Program-made: the position numbers and the translations under genes | Part shown: one piece after another, positions 15,913 to 25,168 of the stretch | Layout of the letters: each line of letters begins with the position of its first letter | Position numbering within the stretch: position 1 is the first letter of the stretch | From: an uncultured Colwellia sp. | Lineage (GTDB): Bacteria > Pseudomonadota > Gammaproteobacteria > Enterobacterales > Alteromonadaceae | Reading direction: 5' to 3' | Assembly (NCBI GenBank): GCA_913020705.1 | Contig: CAJWBY010000012.1 | Span: 1 to 52,527 of the forward strand | DNA length: 52,527 nt | Notes under the pieces: model-generated | What the model saw: the letters and a program-made list of their open reading frames with translations, nothing else | Told to the model about the DNA's origin: nothing | The model's database searches: none

Positions 15913-18900
15913 ATGTTGATCAGAGTATTATTTATAACGCTACTGTTTTTTGTTTTACCTAATACAAAGGCACAAGCAATAGTGCTTCCTCCGGCTCCAG
16001 ATAGTGTCGTAGCGCCATCTTTAGCGACAGGTTCGTTTAGCGTCTACTGGTCTATGTCATCAGACAATAGCTCCATGATAATGTCAGCAGGAAACACCAA
16101 AGGCGTTCTTTCAATATCGGCAAATCCGGTATGCCCAGGAGGGTGTGACGTGGTTAATGAGTTCGTACTCGAGCAATCAACTAATAACGGCGCGTATGTA
16201 GCTATTTACCAAGGAACGTTAAAGTCTAAATATATTTCTGCCTCAGTAGGCACATATCGTTTTAGGGTAAAAGCCCGTGAACAAGGTAGCTTTCTTTCTT
16301 CATACAGTAATTACACATACAGTAATATAACAACAGTACAAAACAGCACCACTCCTCCAGACAATGGAGGAGTTGATGAATTACCCAATGAAGGAATTAC
16401 GTTAGCGACCGCTATTCTCGAAGGCGGTGCAACGGTTTCAGGCGGGCAAGCATCTTATCAAGTACCCATTCAGATTGCTCCTGGCCGAAATGGTGTACAA
16501 CCTAATGTTTCACTTAATTATTCAAGCTCTGGTGGCAATGGCTTAGTAGGGGTTGGCTGGTCATTAAGCGCAACAAGTTCAATTAGCCGATGTGCCGCAA
16601 CGTATGCTCAAGACGGCTTCACGAAAAATGTAACGTATAGCGCCACAAAAGACAGACTTTGTTTAAATGGTCAAAGGCTAATGGCTGTTTCAGGCGTTTA
16701 TGGTCGGTCAGCTACAATTTATAGAACTGAGTTAGACAGCTTTGTGCGTGTTGAGCAGTTCGGTAATATAAACGACAACTACACCCACTTTGAAGCAACC
16801 TACTCAAACGGAACGGTCGCATATTTCGGCAGTGATAGTCAATCACGAAACCAGCACACAGGTGCTGCTGGAATAATGAACTGGAATATTAGCTTACAAC
16901 ATGATGATACAGAAAATAACTTCATACATTTTGAATATGATAACTTTGGTGAAGGTGAGCAACTTATAAGTAATATTTATTATACGGGCAATGGAGCGAG
17001 TAGCTCATATAAGGGCGATAGGAGAGTAAATTTTTCTTATGTTTCTCGTACAGATCATTCTATGCGTTATACCGCAGGTGGTAAAAGCGAACAAACAAAA
17101 AAACTCAGTGGAATAACCACCTATGTTGGCAGTAATAAAATTAGAAAGTACAGCCTTAACATCTCAGCGAGTTCAGCAAGTAAAAGAAGTATTCTTAAAT
17201 CAATCAGCCTGTGTGGATACAGTAATAACGTGGCAAGTTGTGCCCCTGCAACTACTTTTCAATGGTCAGATAGAGCCGCTAAAATAATATTAGAGCCTTT
17301 AGGGATAAACGGGCAACACGCTTACCCTAATATTTCAAATATTGATAATGCGGTACCTCGTGGAGACCGTAATGGAGACGGTGTTAGAGATTGGTCTGGT
17401 TTGTATGTGAATGCTGAAGGGGAGTTTAGTGACTCAAATGACTTAGACTTAAACCCTTGTTTACAAAATACATTCACCCGAAGATTAGATTGTGTGGAAG
17501 GTGACTTTAATCAAGATGGTTTAACTGACGATTGGGAAAAAGTCGGTAATGTATTACACCTTAACATCACCAAAGGCAGCAACATAAATACGGGAATACA
17601 ATTAATAACATCCAACAAATATGGGTTAAGTCCAAGTCGTATTGTCAATATTGCTGATTATAATGGCGATAGCTGGCCTGATTTGATGATATTTCACGAT
17701 TATGTTGGCAGTCAAAATAAACCTAAACTAAAACTTTATCTGCACAGTGGGAATACCTCATCACCATACTCAAGCCCCGTCACTGTTTTTCAATACAGTA
17801 CAATCGTTAAGAGTAACCGTTATTCTCTTAGTACAGATATTCAATTTGTCGGTGACATAACTGGAGATGGCCTGCCTGATCTTGTTAAGGTCGAAACAGG
17901 TGCAGGCTATAGAATACCCTATGCTCAACCTATTCCCAAAGTGCTTTATATAGCGCAAACAACGGGTACATTCTCGACTTCTTCCCTAAACTTTGGCATA
18001 AGTACAAATCCACTTCTACCCAAATTCACCTATTTTATGGATGTTAATAATGACGGATTAACTGACTGGTTAGGTTGGGATAATAGAAAAGTATTAATTG
18101 CAAGGATCAACAAGGGCGGTGGTGTTTTTGGAAGTGAGCAAACATTAACAGGCGATTCAAAAGCCATTGTTTCAAGGTTTGATTATATTAGTCATACAAC
18201 AGGAGAGCCAGACGTTCGAACTGTACCCAAATATGAAGCAGCTTTTAAGTTTCATGATATTGATGGTGACGGAAAAACTGAACTTTTAATGCCGGGAAAC
18301 AGAGCACTAGAAGGGTGTACGTTAGTCTCAACAGCCTTCCCTAGCTCTAGTCAATCGTACAAATGTGGTGATCAACTCTATGGCACTTTTTATAGCCAAA
18401 GAAATAGAGATTCAATAACATCTATAAACAGTAGTATTGCCGATCAAAGTATCTATCAATTTGATGCTCTTTCATTTAAAACAGAAGCAGATGGCTCTAT
18501 TCGTGTTTCAAAACAAACAACAAATTTATATGGCCATGCTTATCAGTCAATTATAGTTGATGCTTTTGGTAATGGATTACCAACACTTGTGTTTAATCAT
18601 CGACTTCAACCTGGATCTATGTTCAGCGGAAATGCTTCTGGAACACCTTTTTCTGGTTATGAGTCTAGTTATGGTGTGTATATTAATCGTAGCTTTGGCG
18701 CTGGCACAGGGCAAACCAACAATGACTACATACCGACAGACATGTTAGAAAAGGCAACTAATGGTATTGGTTTAACAAGCAAGTGGGAATATAAACCCCT
18801 GTCGACCGGAACGGCTAGTGCACTTCAATCAACAATGTACGACGTAGACCACAGTTACAATGGTGAAGGGTACTTGCACTTTTCATCGAGTATGTATGTT

Positions 18901-21900
18901 GTAAAAAACTTTATTCAAAGTAATGCTCTTGGCGGAGAAAACAAAACACAATACGCTTATAAAGGTGCTATGTATAACACACAAGGCCGTGGCTTTATGG
19001 GCTTTCGGAGTATTTTAGAATATAGCCCCCTTAAAGACGTTATTACGCATACGGATTTCATGCAAAAATTCCCGTACCAAGGTAAAACTCAGTATCAAGC
19101 AAGCTTTAAAGGTGGAAATTACCCCTCTAATATTGAAACACTCGATAATTACAATAGTAATCGCTACGTAAGTTACACAGAAAATAAGTGGCTAAGAAAC
19201 GATGCGCATAAATCGGCGAATGGTGTTTCACTTGAACACTGTGAATACGACAATGAAATGAAAAGAAATTATTGCGTAACGACTAAAGGCACAAATGCCG
19301 TTCAACATGTTTATTTGTCTACATCAGAAAGTACATCACGCGACATTAATAGTTTCTTGAAGATACAAAGTACCTCACTCACTCAATCAAACATCAACGC
19401 ATGTGGTAATATTGGCACAACCACAAGAGAGCAATCAGATGATTGGGGGATCTATAAACAAACAAGTGTCAACAATACTGATAACGCCAGTTGTGATGAT
19501 TATGGTATTTGGTGGCCTCATAAAGTAACGAGTAAAACGGTTACTAAACATGCTGTTGTTCGTAAGCAGGCTGATGACGCACTTTCGCTTTATGGCGGCA
19601 GTGAGTCGGGTCTAGATAAAAGTGTGACACTATCTTCGGCCTATCGTTATGACCATGATAAAATAAGAAAACCCACTCAAACAACGGTTAGCGCGCTAAC
19701 CGACAGCACAGCTAACCCTTCCGTTACGCAGGTTACTTTTAATAACTATGGTCTACCCAGTGAAACCAGGGTGGTGGCAAAAGTAAAAGGGGTCAACGTT
19801 ACGCGTAAAGTGAGTCGCGTGAAATACAGTAAAAACGGTATCAACGAAGCAACAAGTGGTGACGGTTATTTTCCGTGGGAGATACTTAACGCTTTAAGCC
19901 ACACCGTTAGAATACAAACAGAGCCTGCAATTGGGCAGCCGACCAAAGTAAGCCAGCAATTAAGTGGCAGTAACTATGCAGATGTTGACAGCACTTTTGA
20001 TGCATTAGGCAGACCGCTGACCACCTCGGCTGAAAATTCGCCCACGATGCATTTACGTTATAGCTTGGCAACCACAGCTACCGACAGTTTAGCCCCTTCA
20101 CATAGCGTAACTAAAGTAACTTCTTACCAAGCAGGAAGCCCTACAACACGTGTTTACCAAGATATTATAGGTCGAGAGCTACGAACGGCCACAGAGGGTT
20201 TTTCTGGCGATTGGATAACAACAGATAAAAGGTATGACTTGCAGGGTAATACAACGTTTGAATCGATGCCTAAAACTGAAAATGGCACCCTTTATGGTGT
20301 TACTTATTTAGGCTTTGATATTTTAGGGCGCCCCGCGACTAAAGAAACACAGCAGGATTGTGGGCTACTGAGAACAACTTATAACCACTCTGGGTTAAAT
20401 ACTACCATTACGGCAAATGACACCTGTAGTGGTGGTAAAACTATTAGCATGTCCCGTAGTTACAATAGCTTAAAGCAATTAGTTGAAACGGTAGATGGCA
20501 ATAATGGTATTACGCGTTATGCCTATAACTCAAGCGGTTTACCTATTGTTATTCGCGACGCGTCAAATACCGATGCAGGGACTATTATCGCTAAATACAA
20601 CGACCTTGGCAGAAAAGTAAAAGTGAACGATCCCAACCAAGGCGTGTCAACTTTTAGCTATAATGGCTTTGGTGAAGTAGAGAAAGAAATTCAAAACGCC
20701 AATAAATCCTCAAAAACAGAAATAAACACAACCGTTGATTTACTGGGCAGAATAAAAGTTAGAACGGCAACCGGTGAAAGCACGCAACGATATACTTACG
20801 ATGTGGGCAATTATGCCTTGGGCAAGCTTTACCAAGAAACAGGTAATGGCGTGACGCGTACTTATACTTATACCAATTATGGTCAACTTAAAGACACACA
20901 GGTAGCGTTAGATGGTCGTAATTATAAAATACAAAATATTTATAACAACACTTATGGTCGCCCAAGCGGATTAATTTATCCAAACAACTTACAGCTCTCT
21001 TATGAGTATAACGATAACGGTTATTTAACGAAGGTAAAAAATGCGGCGTCAAACCTCATTTATCGTGAAGTTACTGCACAAGATAATTTTGGTCAAATTA
21101 CTGCTGCGACATTAGGTAACGGCGTCAGACAAACCGCTAAGTACAGTAACAAAACAGGGCAAGTGTTATCGTTGGGTTATAGTAAAAACAACGATAATGT
21201 TTTTGGCGTAACCTACGGCACGACTTCAAATTCAAGTGACGGTTATGACGGTTTTGGCAACATGATAAAAAGTGTTACCGTTCGTGGTTCAATATTTAAC
21301 GCCACGGTTGCCACCGAAACCTATGCTTACGATAACCTTCAGCGTTTAAAGTCAAATAGCATTCAAGGCATACAATCGGTAAGCTATACCTACGATGCAG
21401 TGGGCAACTTAACGTCAAAGTCTGATTATGCAAACAGCTATAACTATTTGTCACACCTCAGTGGTTACAGTGGTGGAGGCAGCAATGCCGTAAAACGTGT
21501 GAGAAAAAACAATACATGGTATGGCTTTAGTTACGACAACCGCGGTAACCTCATTAAAGGTGATGGGTTAGCTCAAGCGCTTTATAACGCCATGGACAAG
21601 CCTACGCTTATCAACAAAAATGGCAGTGTGTCGCAATTTACTTATGGCCCGAACGGCATGCGCCATAAACAAAGTAAAACAGTGGCGGGTAAAAACACCA
21701 CCACGTATTATGTTGACGCACTCTATGAAGAAGAAATAAGTGGCCTAACCACACAGTGGCGCGCATACATAGGCGACATTGCGATTGTTAGCGGAAAATC
21801 AACGGGGGGCACTACGGTGCGTTATACCCATAAAGACCGTCTTGGTAGTACACTTGCCTTTACCAACGAGCAAGGACAAGTGGTTGCACAACGACTGTTT

Positions 21901-23007
21901 GACCCCTTTGGTAAACCGCGTAATATAGACGGCAGAGTGCTTTCAGTACCAAGGTTTACCGACATAGCACAAAGTACAACGGCTAGAGGGTTTACAGACC
22001 ACGAGCATTTAAATGAAGCCGAGCTTATTCATATGAACGGGCGGGTGTATGATTATAACCTTGGGCGCTTCTTGAGTGTTGACCCGTTTATACAAGCGGA
22101 TGGCAATAGTCAGGGGATCAATCCATATTCATATATTATGAATAACCCCTTATCAGGAACAGATCCGACAGGGTATCTCATTGAAATAAAAATATGTGGT
22201 GGGGAAGGCACAACTTGCGATATACCAGAAGGGCCTGAATCACGTCCAGGTGGAAGTGAAGGTGAAGGCTCACCAAATCCGAGTGGCAATAACCCACAAG
22301 GTGGAAAAGGTAACGGTGCGCAAAGAGCCATACCATCTCAAGCTAAACAATATGGTAATGTCTCTGATATTCTTTCACAGCCTTCCATTACTAAAGGAAA
22401 CAACAGTCCAAATAGTGGTAATATTACAAACCACACACATATAACAGGGACTATTTCTCCAATACAAGGTAATCCAATTAACGGCTTATTCAAATCTCTC
22501 GCGAGAGGGCTGACAGGTGGAATATTTTATGGCGATATAAGCTCTATCCCAGGTCTTAACGCTGGTCCTGTCGATAATGCTGACATAGAAGCATATGAAG
22601 CCCAAGCTGGGTTTGGCCAATATGCCATGATGATGCTGCCAGGGAATGCTTCAAGAGCTGCTGTAAAATCAATTAGAGGGGCTATAAGTCCAATTTATAG
22701 TGAGCTTAAAGGTTTAAATAGAGGATTTCAAGCCCATCATATTTTACCTCAATATTTAGGTAAAATGCTTGGGTATACAACCTCGCAAATGACGAGTCAT
22801 CCTGCTACATTAGTGACGCAGTTTACTCATACTGGTAAAGTAAATCCTAACGCATTACACAAAGCAATTAGTAAGTATTTACCTCCAATGGTAGGTGGGC
22901 GTAAAGCAAATTATTCACCAGGACAAATACGTACTGGTCTTGAAAAGTCGTATTCTGATATAGGAAGGCCAGAATTATTTAACTCAATTCAACATTTGAT
23001 TAAATAG
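15913..23007 (+). CDS. Secreted SpvB/Rhs-repeat polymorphic toxin with AHH-type nuclease tip
   Basis: About 2364 aa. It starts with a Sec signal (LIRVLFITLLFFVLPNTKA), a fibronectin-like segment, then an SpvB domain (ILEGGATVSGGQASYQVP ... GVGWSLSA, about residues 165-230). Six FG-GAP/VCBS-type calcium-binding loops follow (for example GDRNGDGVRD, MDVNNDGLTD, HDIDGDGKTE), then many YD/Rhs repeats and the Rhs core (RLGSTLAF, RLFDPFGKPRN, NGRVYDYNLGRFLSVDPF), closing at DPTGY (2084-2088). The tip of about 276 aa ends with QAHHILPQYL (A2274-H2276) and a later HKAISKYLP, fitting an HNH/ENDO VII-type AHH nuclease. I chose ATG 15913, nine bases after AAAGGA; ATG 15904 abuts that site. The immunity candidate follows 17 bases downstream. 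Confidence 0.9.
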   Translation: MLIRVLFITLLFFVLPNTKAQAIVLPPAPDSVVAPSLATGSFSVYWSMSSDNSSMIMSAGNTKGVLSISANPVCPGGCDVVNEFVLEQSTNNGAYVAIYQGTLKSKYISASVGTYRFRVKAREQGSFLSSYSNYTYSNITTVQNSTTPPDNGGVDELPNEGITLATAILEGGATVSGGQASYQVPIQIAPGRNGVQPNVSLNYSSSGGNGLVGVGWSLSATSSISRCAATYAQDGFTKNVTYSATKDRLCLNGQRLMAVSGVYGRSATIYRTELDSFVRVEQFGNINDNYTHFEATYSNGTVAYFGSDSQSRNQHTGAAGIMNWNISLQHDDTENNFIHFEYDNFGEGEQLISNIYYTGNGASSSYKGDRRVNFSYVSRTDHSMRYTAGGKSEQTKKLSGITTYVGSNKIRKYSLNISASSASKRSILKSISLCGYSNNVASCAPATTFQWSDRAAKIILEPLGINGQHAYPNISNIDNAVPRGDRNGDGVRDWSGLYVNAEGEFSDSNDLDLNPCLQNTFTRRLDCVEGDFNQDGLTDDWEKVGNVLHLNITKGSNINTGIQLITSNKYGLSPSRIVNIADYNGDSWPDLMIFHDYVGSQNKPKLKLYLHSGNTSSPYSSPVTVFQYSTIVKSNRYSLSTDIQFVGDITGDGLPDLVKVETGAGYRIPYAQPIPKVLYIAQTTGTFSTSSLNFGISTNPLLPKFTYFMDVNNDGLTDWLGWDNRKVLIARINKGGGVFGSEQTLTGDSKAIVSRFDYISHTTGEPDVRTVPKYEAAFKFHDIDGDGKTELLMPGNRALEGCTLVSTAFPSSSQSYKCGDQLYGTFYSQRNRDSITSINSSIADQSIYQFDALSFKTEADGSIRVSKQTTNLYGHAYQSIIVDAFGNGLPTLVFNHRLQPGSMFSGNASGTPFSGYESSYGVYINRSFGAGTGQTNNDYIPTDMLEKATNGIGLTSKWEYKPLSTGTASALQSTMYDVDHSYNGEGYLHFSSSMYVVKNFIQSNALGGENKTQYAYKGAMYNTQGRGFMGFRSILEYSPLKDVITHTDFMQKFPYQGKTQYQASFKGGNYPSNIETLDNYNSNRYVSYTENKWLRNDAHKSANGVSLEHCEYDNEMKRNYCVTTKGTNAVQHVYLSTSESTSRDINSFLKIQSTSLTQSNINACGNIGTTTREQSDDWGIYKQTSVNNTDNASCDDYGIWWPHKVTSKTVTKHAVVRKQADDALSLYGGSESGLDKSVTLSSAYRYDHDKIRKPTQTTVSALTDSTANPSVTQVTFNNYGLPSETRVVAKVKGVNVTRKVSRVKYSKNGINEATSGDGYFPWEILNALSHTVRIQTEPAIGQPTKVSQQLSGSNYADVDSTFDALGRPLTTSAENSPTMHLRYSLATTATDSLAPSHSVTKVTSYQAGSPTTRVYQDIIGRELRTATEGFSGDWITTDKRYDLQGNTTFESMPKTENGTLYGVTYLGFDILGRPATKETQQDCGLLRTTYNHSGLNTTITANDTCSGGKTISMSRSYNSLKQLVETVDGNNGITRYAYNSSGLPIVIRDASNTDAGTIIAKYNDLGRKVKVNDPNQGVSTFSYNGFGEVEKEIQNANKSSKTEINTTVDLLGRIKVRTATGESTQRYTYDVGNYALGKLYQETGNGVTRTYTYTNYGQLKDTQVALDGRNYKIQNIYNNTYGRPSGLIYPNNLQLSYEYNDNGYLTKVKNAASNLIYREVTAQDNFGQITAATLGNGVRQTAKYSNKTGQVLSLGYSKNNDNVFGVTYGTTSNSSDGYDGFGNMIKSVTVRGSIFNATVATETYAYDNLQRLKSNSIQGIQSVSYTYDAVGNLTSKSDYANSYNYLSHLSGYSGGGSNAVKRVRKNNTWYGFSYDNRGNLIKGDGLAQALYNAMDKPTLINKNGSVSQFTYGPNGMRHKQSKTVAGKNTTTYYVDALYEEEISGLTTQWRAYIGDIAIVSGKSTGGTTVRYTHKDRLGSTLAFTNEQGQVVAQRLFDPFGKPRNIDGRVLSVPRFTDIAQSTTARGFTDHEHLNEAELIHMNGRVYDYNLGRFLSVDPFIQADGNSQGINPYSYIMNNPLSGTDPTGYLIEIKICGGEGTTCDIPEGPESRPGGSEGEGSPNPSGNNPQGGKGNGAQRAIPSQAKQYGNVSDILSQPSITKGNNSPNSGNITNHTHITGTISPIQGNPINGLFKSLARGLTGGIFYGDISSIPGLNAGPVDNADIEAYEAQAGFGQYAMMMLPGNASRAAVKSIRGAISPIYSELKGLNRGFQAHHILPQYLGKMLGYTTSQMTSHPATLVTQFTHTGKVNPNALHKAISKYLPPMVGGRKANYSPGQIRTGLEKSYSDIGRPELFNSIQHLIK

Positions 23008-23024
23008 GCCCGTAGGAGTAATAA

Positions 23025-23474
23025 ATGTTAGATAAACAAGTGTTCGATTTAACAATAAGTGATTTAAACACCTATCCAGTTTGGTATTTTCCTATGGATG
23101 AAACTGTTGAGGATGAATTAACCGTTAGACCTGTAACAGACATAAATGATATTGGTGATTCACAGGTAATAGTTAAAACAGACTTTAAGGATAGAAATGG
23201 TAAACATTACTTAGGCTATATATATTGGGATAAGGTTAAAGGTGTTGAAGTATTAAAACCTATTATGTTCACATCTGAAGATGAATGTGTATCATTCTGG
23301 AATGGAATACATACACCAACATGGGATGAATATGAAGAATCTCAACAACCAATAAGACACTTATTTCCAATTATTTTTAGTTCCACTGCACATTCTACTT
23401 TATCTAGTTCTTCAGGGACACTAACTGGACTATACTATTTAGATGAACATTCTTTAGTTCAAATAATAAATTAA
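23025..23474 (+). CDS. Putative immunity protein for the AHH nuclease tip
   Basis: The 149-aa cytosolic-looking protein (no signal peptide) is rich in acidic and aromatic residues (LNTYPVWYFPMDETVEDEL, EDECVSFWNGIHTPTWDEYE), as is common for polymorphic-toxin immunity proteins. The assignment is from position: it starts 17 bases after the toxin stop codon with AGGAG seven bases before the ATG. I do not recognise the immunity family. A pseudogene containing the first 42-bp repeat follows directly. Confidence 0.65.
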   Translation: MLDKQVFDLTISDLNTYPVWYFPMDETVEDELTVRPVTDINDIGDSQVIVKTDFKDRNGKHYLGYIYWDKVKGVEVLKPIMFTSEDECVSFWNGIHTPTWDEYEESQQPIRHLFPIIFSSTAHSTLSSSSGTLTGLYYLDEHSLVQIIN

Positions 23475-23491
23475 GTAGAATTTGAAAAGAA

Positions 23492-23689
23492 ATGAAAATG
23501 TTTAAAAAACTAGTCCTAGCCTGTGTTTTATTATCAAAGCAGGCGGGATAGTTTTAGTGTTTATCTTCTGATTGCTGCCAAAAAGATAAAGCTGCTCAAG
23601 AAAGAGCGGTATTAGCTTTTCTTAAGTTATTTGGCATCAAAAAATTTAGCCTTAATAATGCGAAAGGACTAGTTATTAACTCCCAATAG
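23492..23689 (+). pseudogene. Decayed small ORF carrying 42-bp repeat copy A
   Basis: The frame opens with ATGAAAATG, encodes KMFKKLVLACVLLSKQAG, meets stop codons (TAG, TAG), then continues in the same frame as SSDCCQKDKAAQERAVLAFL to a TAG at 23687. The start is aligned by eye with the small intact ORF at 24625 and the broken one at 36995. The 42-bp repeat core is 23573-23614. Confidence 0.5.
23573..23614 (+). repeat. 42-bp repeat copy A
   Basis: The core runs TGCTGCCAAAAAGATAAAGC ... GCGGTATTA. It differs from copies C and D at only a few positions. It follows the first immunity candidate. Confidence 0.8.
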
Positions 23690-23726
23690 GTTAGATTAAT
23701 AAAGTAACCATAAAAAGGAGAAATAC

Positions 23727-23876
23727 ATGGCAGTTAAACATAACCCAACAGGAGTGGTACACCAAGGAAATAAAGGTGGCACTACAGGCTGCGGCTTTGA
23801 TACCAAAAAAGAGTCATCTCACTGGGTAGACTCACATCAAAAAATCACTTGTGATAAAAATGGCTGTAAGAATTAA
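23727..23876 (+). CDS. Small Cys/Gly/His-containing protein (49 aa)
   Basis: A 49-codon frame with a strong AAGGAG six bases before the ATG. The protein contains GNKGGTTGCGFDT, SSHWVDSHQKITCDKNGCKN; three cysteines (one in GCG, two in CDKNGC) and several histidines could bind a metal. I have an impression of related short proteins in Vibrio and Shewanella accessory regions, but that is memory, not a search. It lies between repeat copies A and B and is probably a real small gene. Confidence 0.65.
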   Translation: MAVKHNPTGVVHQGNKGGTTGCGFDTKKESSHWVDSHQKITCDKNGCKN

Positions 23877-23942
23877 GTTTCTTCATTATCTTTGGATTCA
23901 ATGAAATACTAACCTTAGTAGCACCAACCTAGCTATAGGGCT

Positions 23943-23983
23943 TGTTGCCAAAAGATAAAGCTGTTCAAGCAAAAGCGGTATTA
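23943..23983 (+). repeat. 42-bp repeat copy B (one base shorter)
   Basis: TGTTGCCAAAAGATAAAGC ... GCGGTATTA; it has lost one A of the A-run, shifting the reading frame present in copies A and C. It follows the 49-aa gene. Confidence 0.75.
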
Positions 23984-24037
23984 GGGGCCAAATTAGTTTC
24001 GAAAAAAATAATAAAGTTACTCAAAAAGGAAATGTAA

Positions 24038-24619
24038 TTGAAACAAGTAAAAACTACTGAGCAGTATACGCTACCCAAGTTTTCGGAAAAACTTTCTAGT
24101 GGCGAAGATGAAGAGAGTATTAATAATGGGAATGACCCAAAGCCTACACTTGAACCTAAGAAAGATGCAAAGGGTTGGGTTGAAATTATCGTCATTCCAC
24201 TTACCATCGCACTAATGACCTGCGGGATTGCATTTGTACAGCTTTATAATAGTAATACTCAGGCTGAGGTGACTCGTGTAGCTGCATTAGAGAAATCGAC
24301 AGCGATTCGTGTAGCTGGGCAGTTGTCGGCAAAAGCAGAGCGAGAACTCAAAATTCTTGATTTGGTTAAAGAGAAAATGTTCAGTGATAACGACAAAGAC
24401 AAGCTAATTGCGATTAATTTATTAACTGCGCTTTCTCCCGACTTAGCTTTAAAATTAGCTAAAGTTTTTAAATTAAATGAACCTGACAATGTAAAAATTG
24501 TTAATGCGGCAAATGTGGTGGCTAAAATGTACGGGAATAAAAAAGTTTGTGAATCTAATTTTTTGGGTTTAGAGCCTATTTGTAGAAATGAATTAGTTGA
24601 AATAGACCCAATCAAATAG
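24038..24619 (+). CDS. Single-pass membrane protein of unknown function
   Basis: The 193-aa protein has an acidic cytosolic-looking N-terminus (about residues 1-45, GEDEESINNGNDPKPTLEP), one membrane segment (VEIIVIPLTIALMTCGIAFV, about 48-68) and a C-terminal helical part (EVTRVAALEKSTAIRVAGQL...) ending with a pair of cysteines (KVCESNF ... PICRNE). TTG at 24038 is the start, with AAAAAGGA eight bases upstream. It lies between repeat copies B and C in the toxin locus; it could be an immunity protein without its toxin, by position only. Confidence 0.6.
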   Translation: MKQVKTTEQYTLPKFSEKLSSGEDEESINNGNDPKPTLEPKKDAKGWVEIIVIPLTIALMTCGIAFVQLYNSNTQAEVTRVAALEKSTAIRVAGQLSAKAERELKILDLVKEKMFSDNDKDKLIAINLLTALSPDLALKLAKVFKLNEPDNVKIVNAANVVAKMYGNKKVCESNFLGLEPICRNELVEIDPIK

Positions 24620-24624
24620 GTCGT

Positions 24625-24807
24625 ATGAAGTTTAAAAAATGCTTAGATAGTTTTTCATTATATTTTTCCGGCCTCAAGGCATACATTATTGGTTTAGTGA
24701 TGAACTCTATTTGTTGCCAAAAAGATAAAGCTGATCAAGAACGAGCGGTATTAACGTTATTTTTATCGTCAATTGACATTGATTTCAATCAAAGACTAGC
24801 CTCGTGA
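24625..24807 (+). CDS. Small hydrophobic ORF containing 42-bp repeat copy C
   Basis: A 60-codon open frame: a basic start (MKFKKC), a hydrophobic stretch (LKAYIIGLVMNS) and then ICCQKDKADQERAVLTLFL, the translation of the repeat. It is the only one of the four repeat units in which the frame is intact from start to stop. It begins 5 bases after the preceding stop. Whether it is translated is uncertain. Confidence 0.35.
   Translation: MKFKKCLDSFSLYFSGLKAYIIGLVMNSICCQKDKADQERAVLTLFLSSIDIDFNQRLAS
24712..24753 (+). repeat. 42-bp repeat copy C
   Basis: TGTTGCCAAAAAGATAAAGC ... GCGGTATTA. It differs from copy D by one base in the core (CGAGCGG versus AGAGCGG). Confidence 0.8.
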
Positions 24808-24821
24808 TGCGGGGCTTTTTA
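24798..24821 (+). terminator. Rho-independent terminator of the toxin/immunity array
   Basis: AGCCTCG-TGATG-CGGGGCT followed by TTTTTATT. One G-T pair lies in the stem. It closes the array after repeat copy C. Confidence 0.75.
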
Positions 24822-25069
24822 TTGCGTTAAATCATGTTTCTCTTTACCTTATAGTGTTTTGTTTTGCTTACAATTATTAATGTGATACTGTTTATCTTAA
24901 AGGAATTACCTCGCTCGAAGGATTGGCGATATTTTATTATTATTCCCTAATTCGTAATTTCTGATAACTATTTTCCAAAATAAAAGGGGAATGGCGACAC
25001 TTGAGAGTTATTCTCATTTTGATTTCAAAACCTACCCCCAGCGGGGCTATAGTTGCCCGAAGGTTTGGC

Positions 25070-25127
25070 TTCTTTGGGAGCAAAGAAAAACATACAAGCA
25101 AGTGAAAGCCAGCGGGAGCTGGTTTCC
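25070..25127 (+). other. Two hairpins upstream of the DUF4365-like gene
   Basis: TTCTTTG-GGAG-CAAAGAA (25070-25087, perfect 7-bp stem) and GAAAGCCAGC-GGGA-GCTGGTTTCC (25104-25127, 8 of 10 pairs). Both loops are four purines. They end about 40 bases before the GTG start and might act in the leader of the two-gene operon or be a remnant. Confidence 0.35.
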
Positions 25128-25168
25128 TTATTTTAGCTCATGATAAATTTTAGTAAGGAAGTTAATTA

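Noticed and set aside
23573..24753. 42-bp repeats considered as integron attC sites
   Set aside because: They lack the RYYYAAC/GTTRRRY ends and internal symmetry of attC, and no integron integrase is present.
25070..25127. Hairpin pair considered as a retron RNA
   Set aside because: No reverse transcriptase gene is nearby and the stems are too short.
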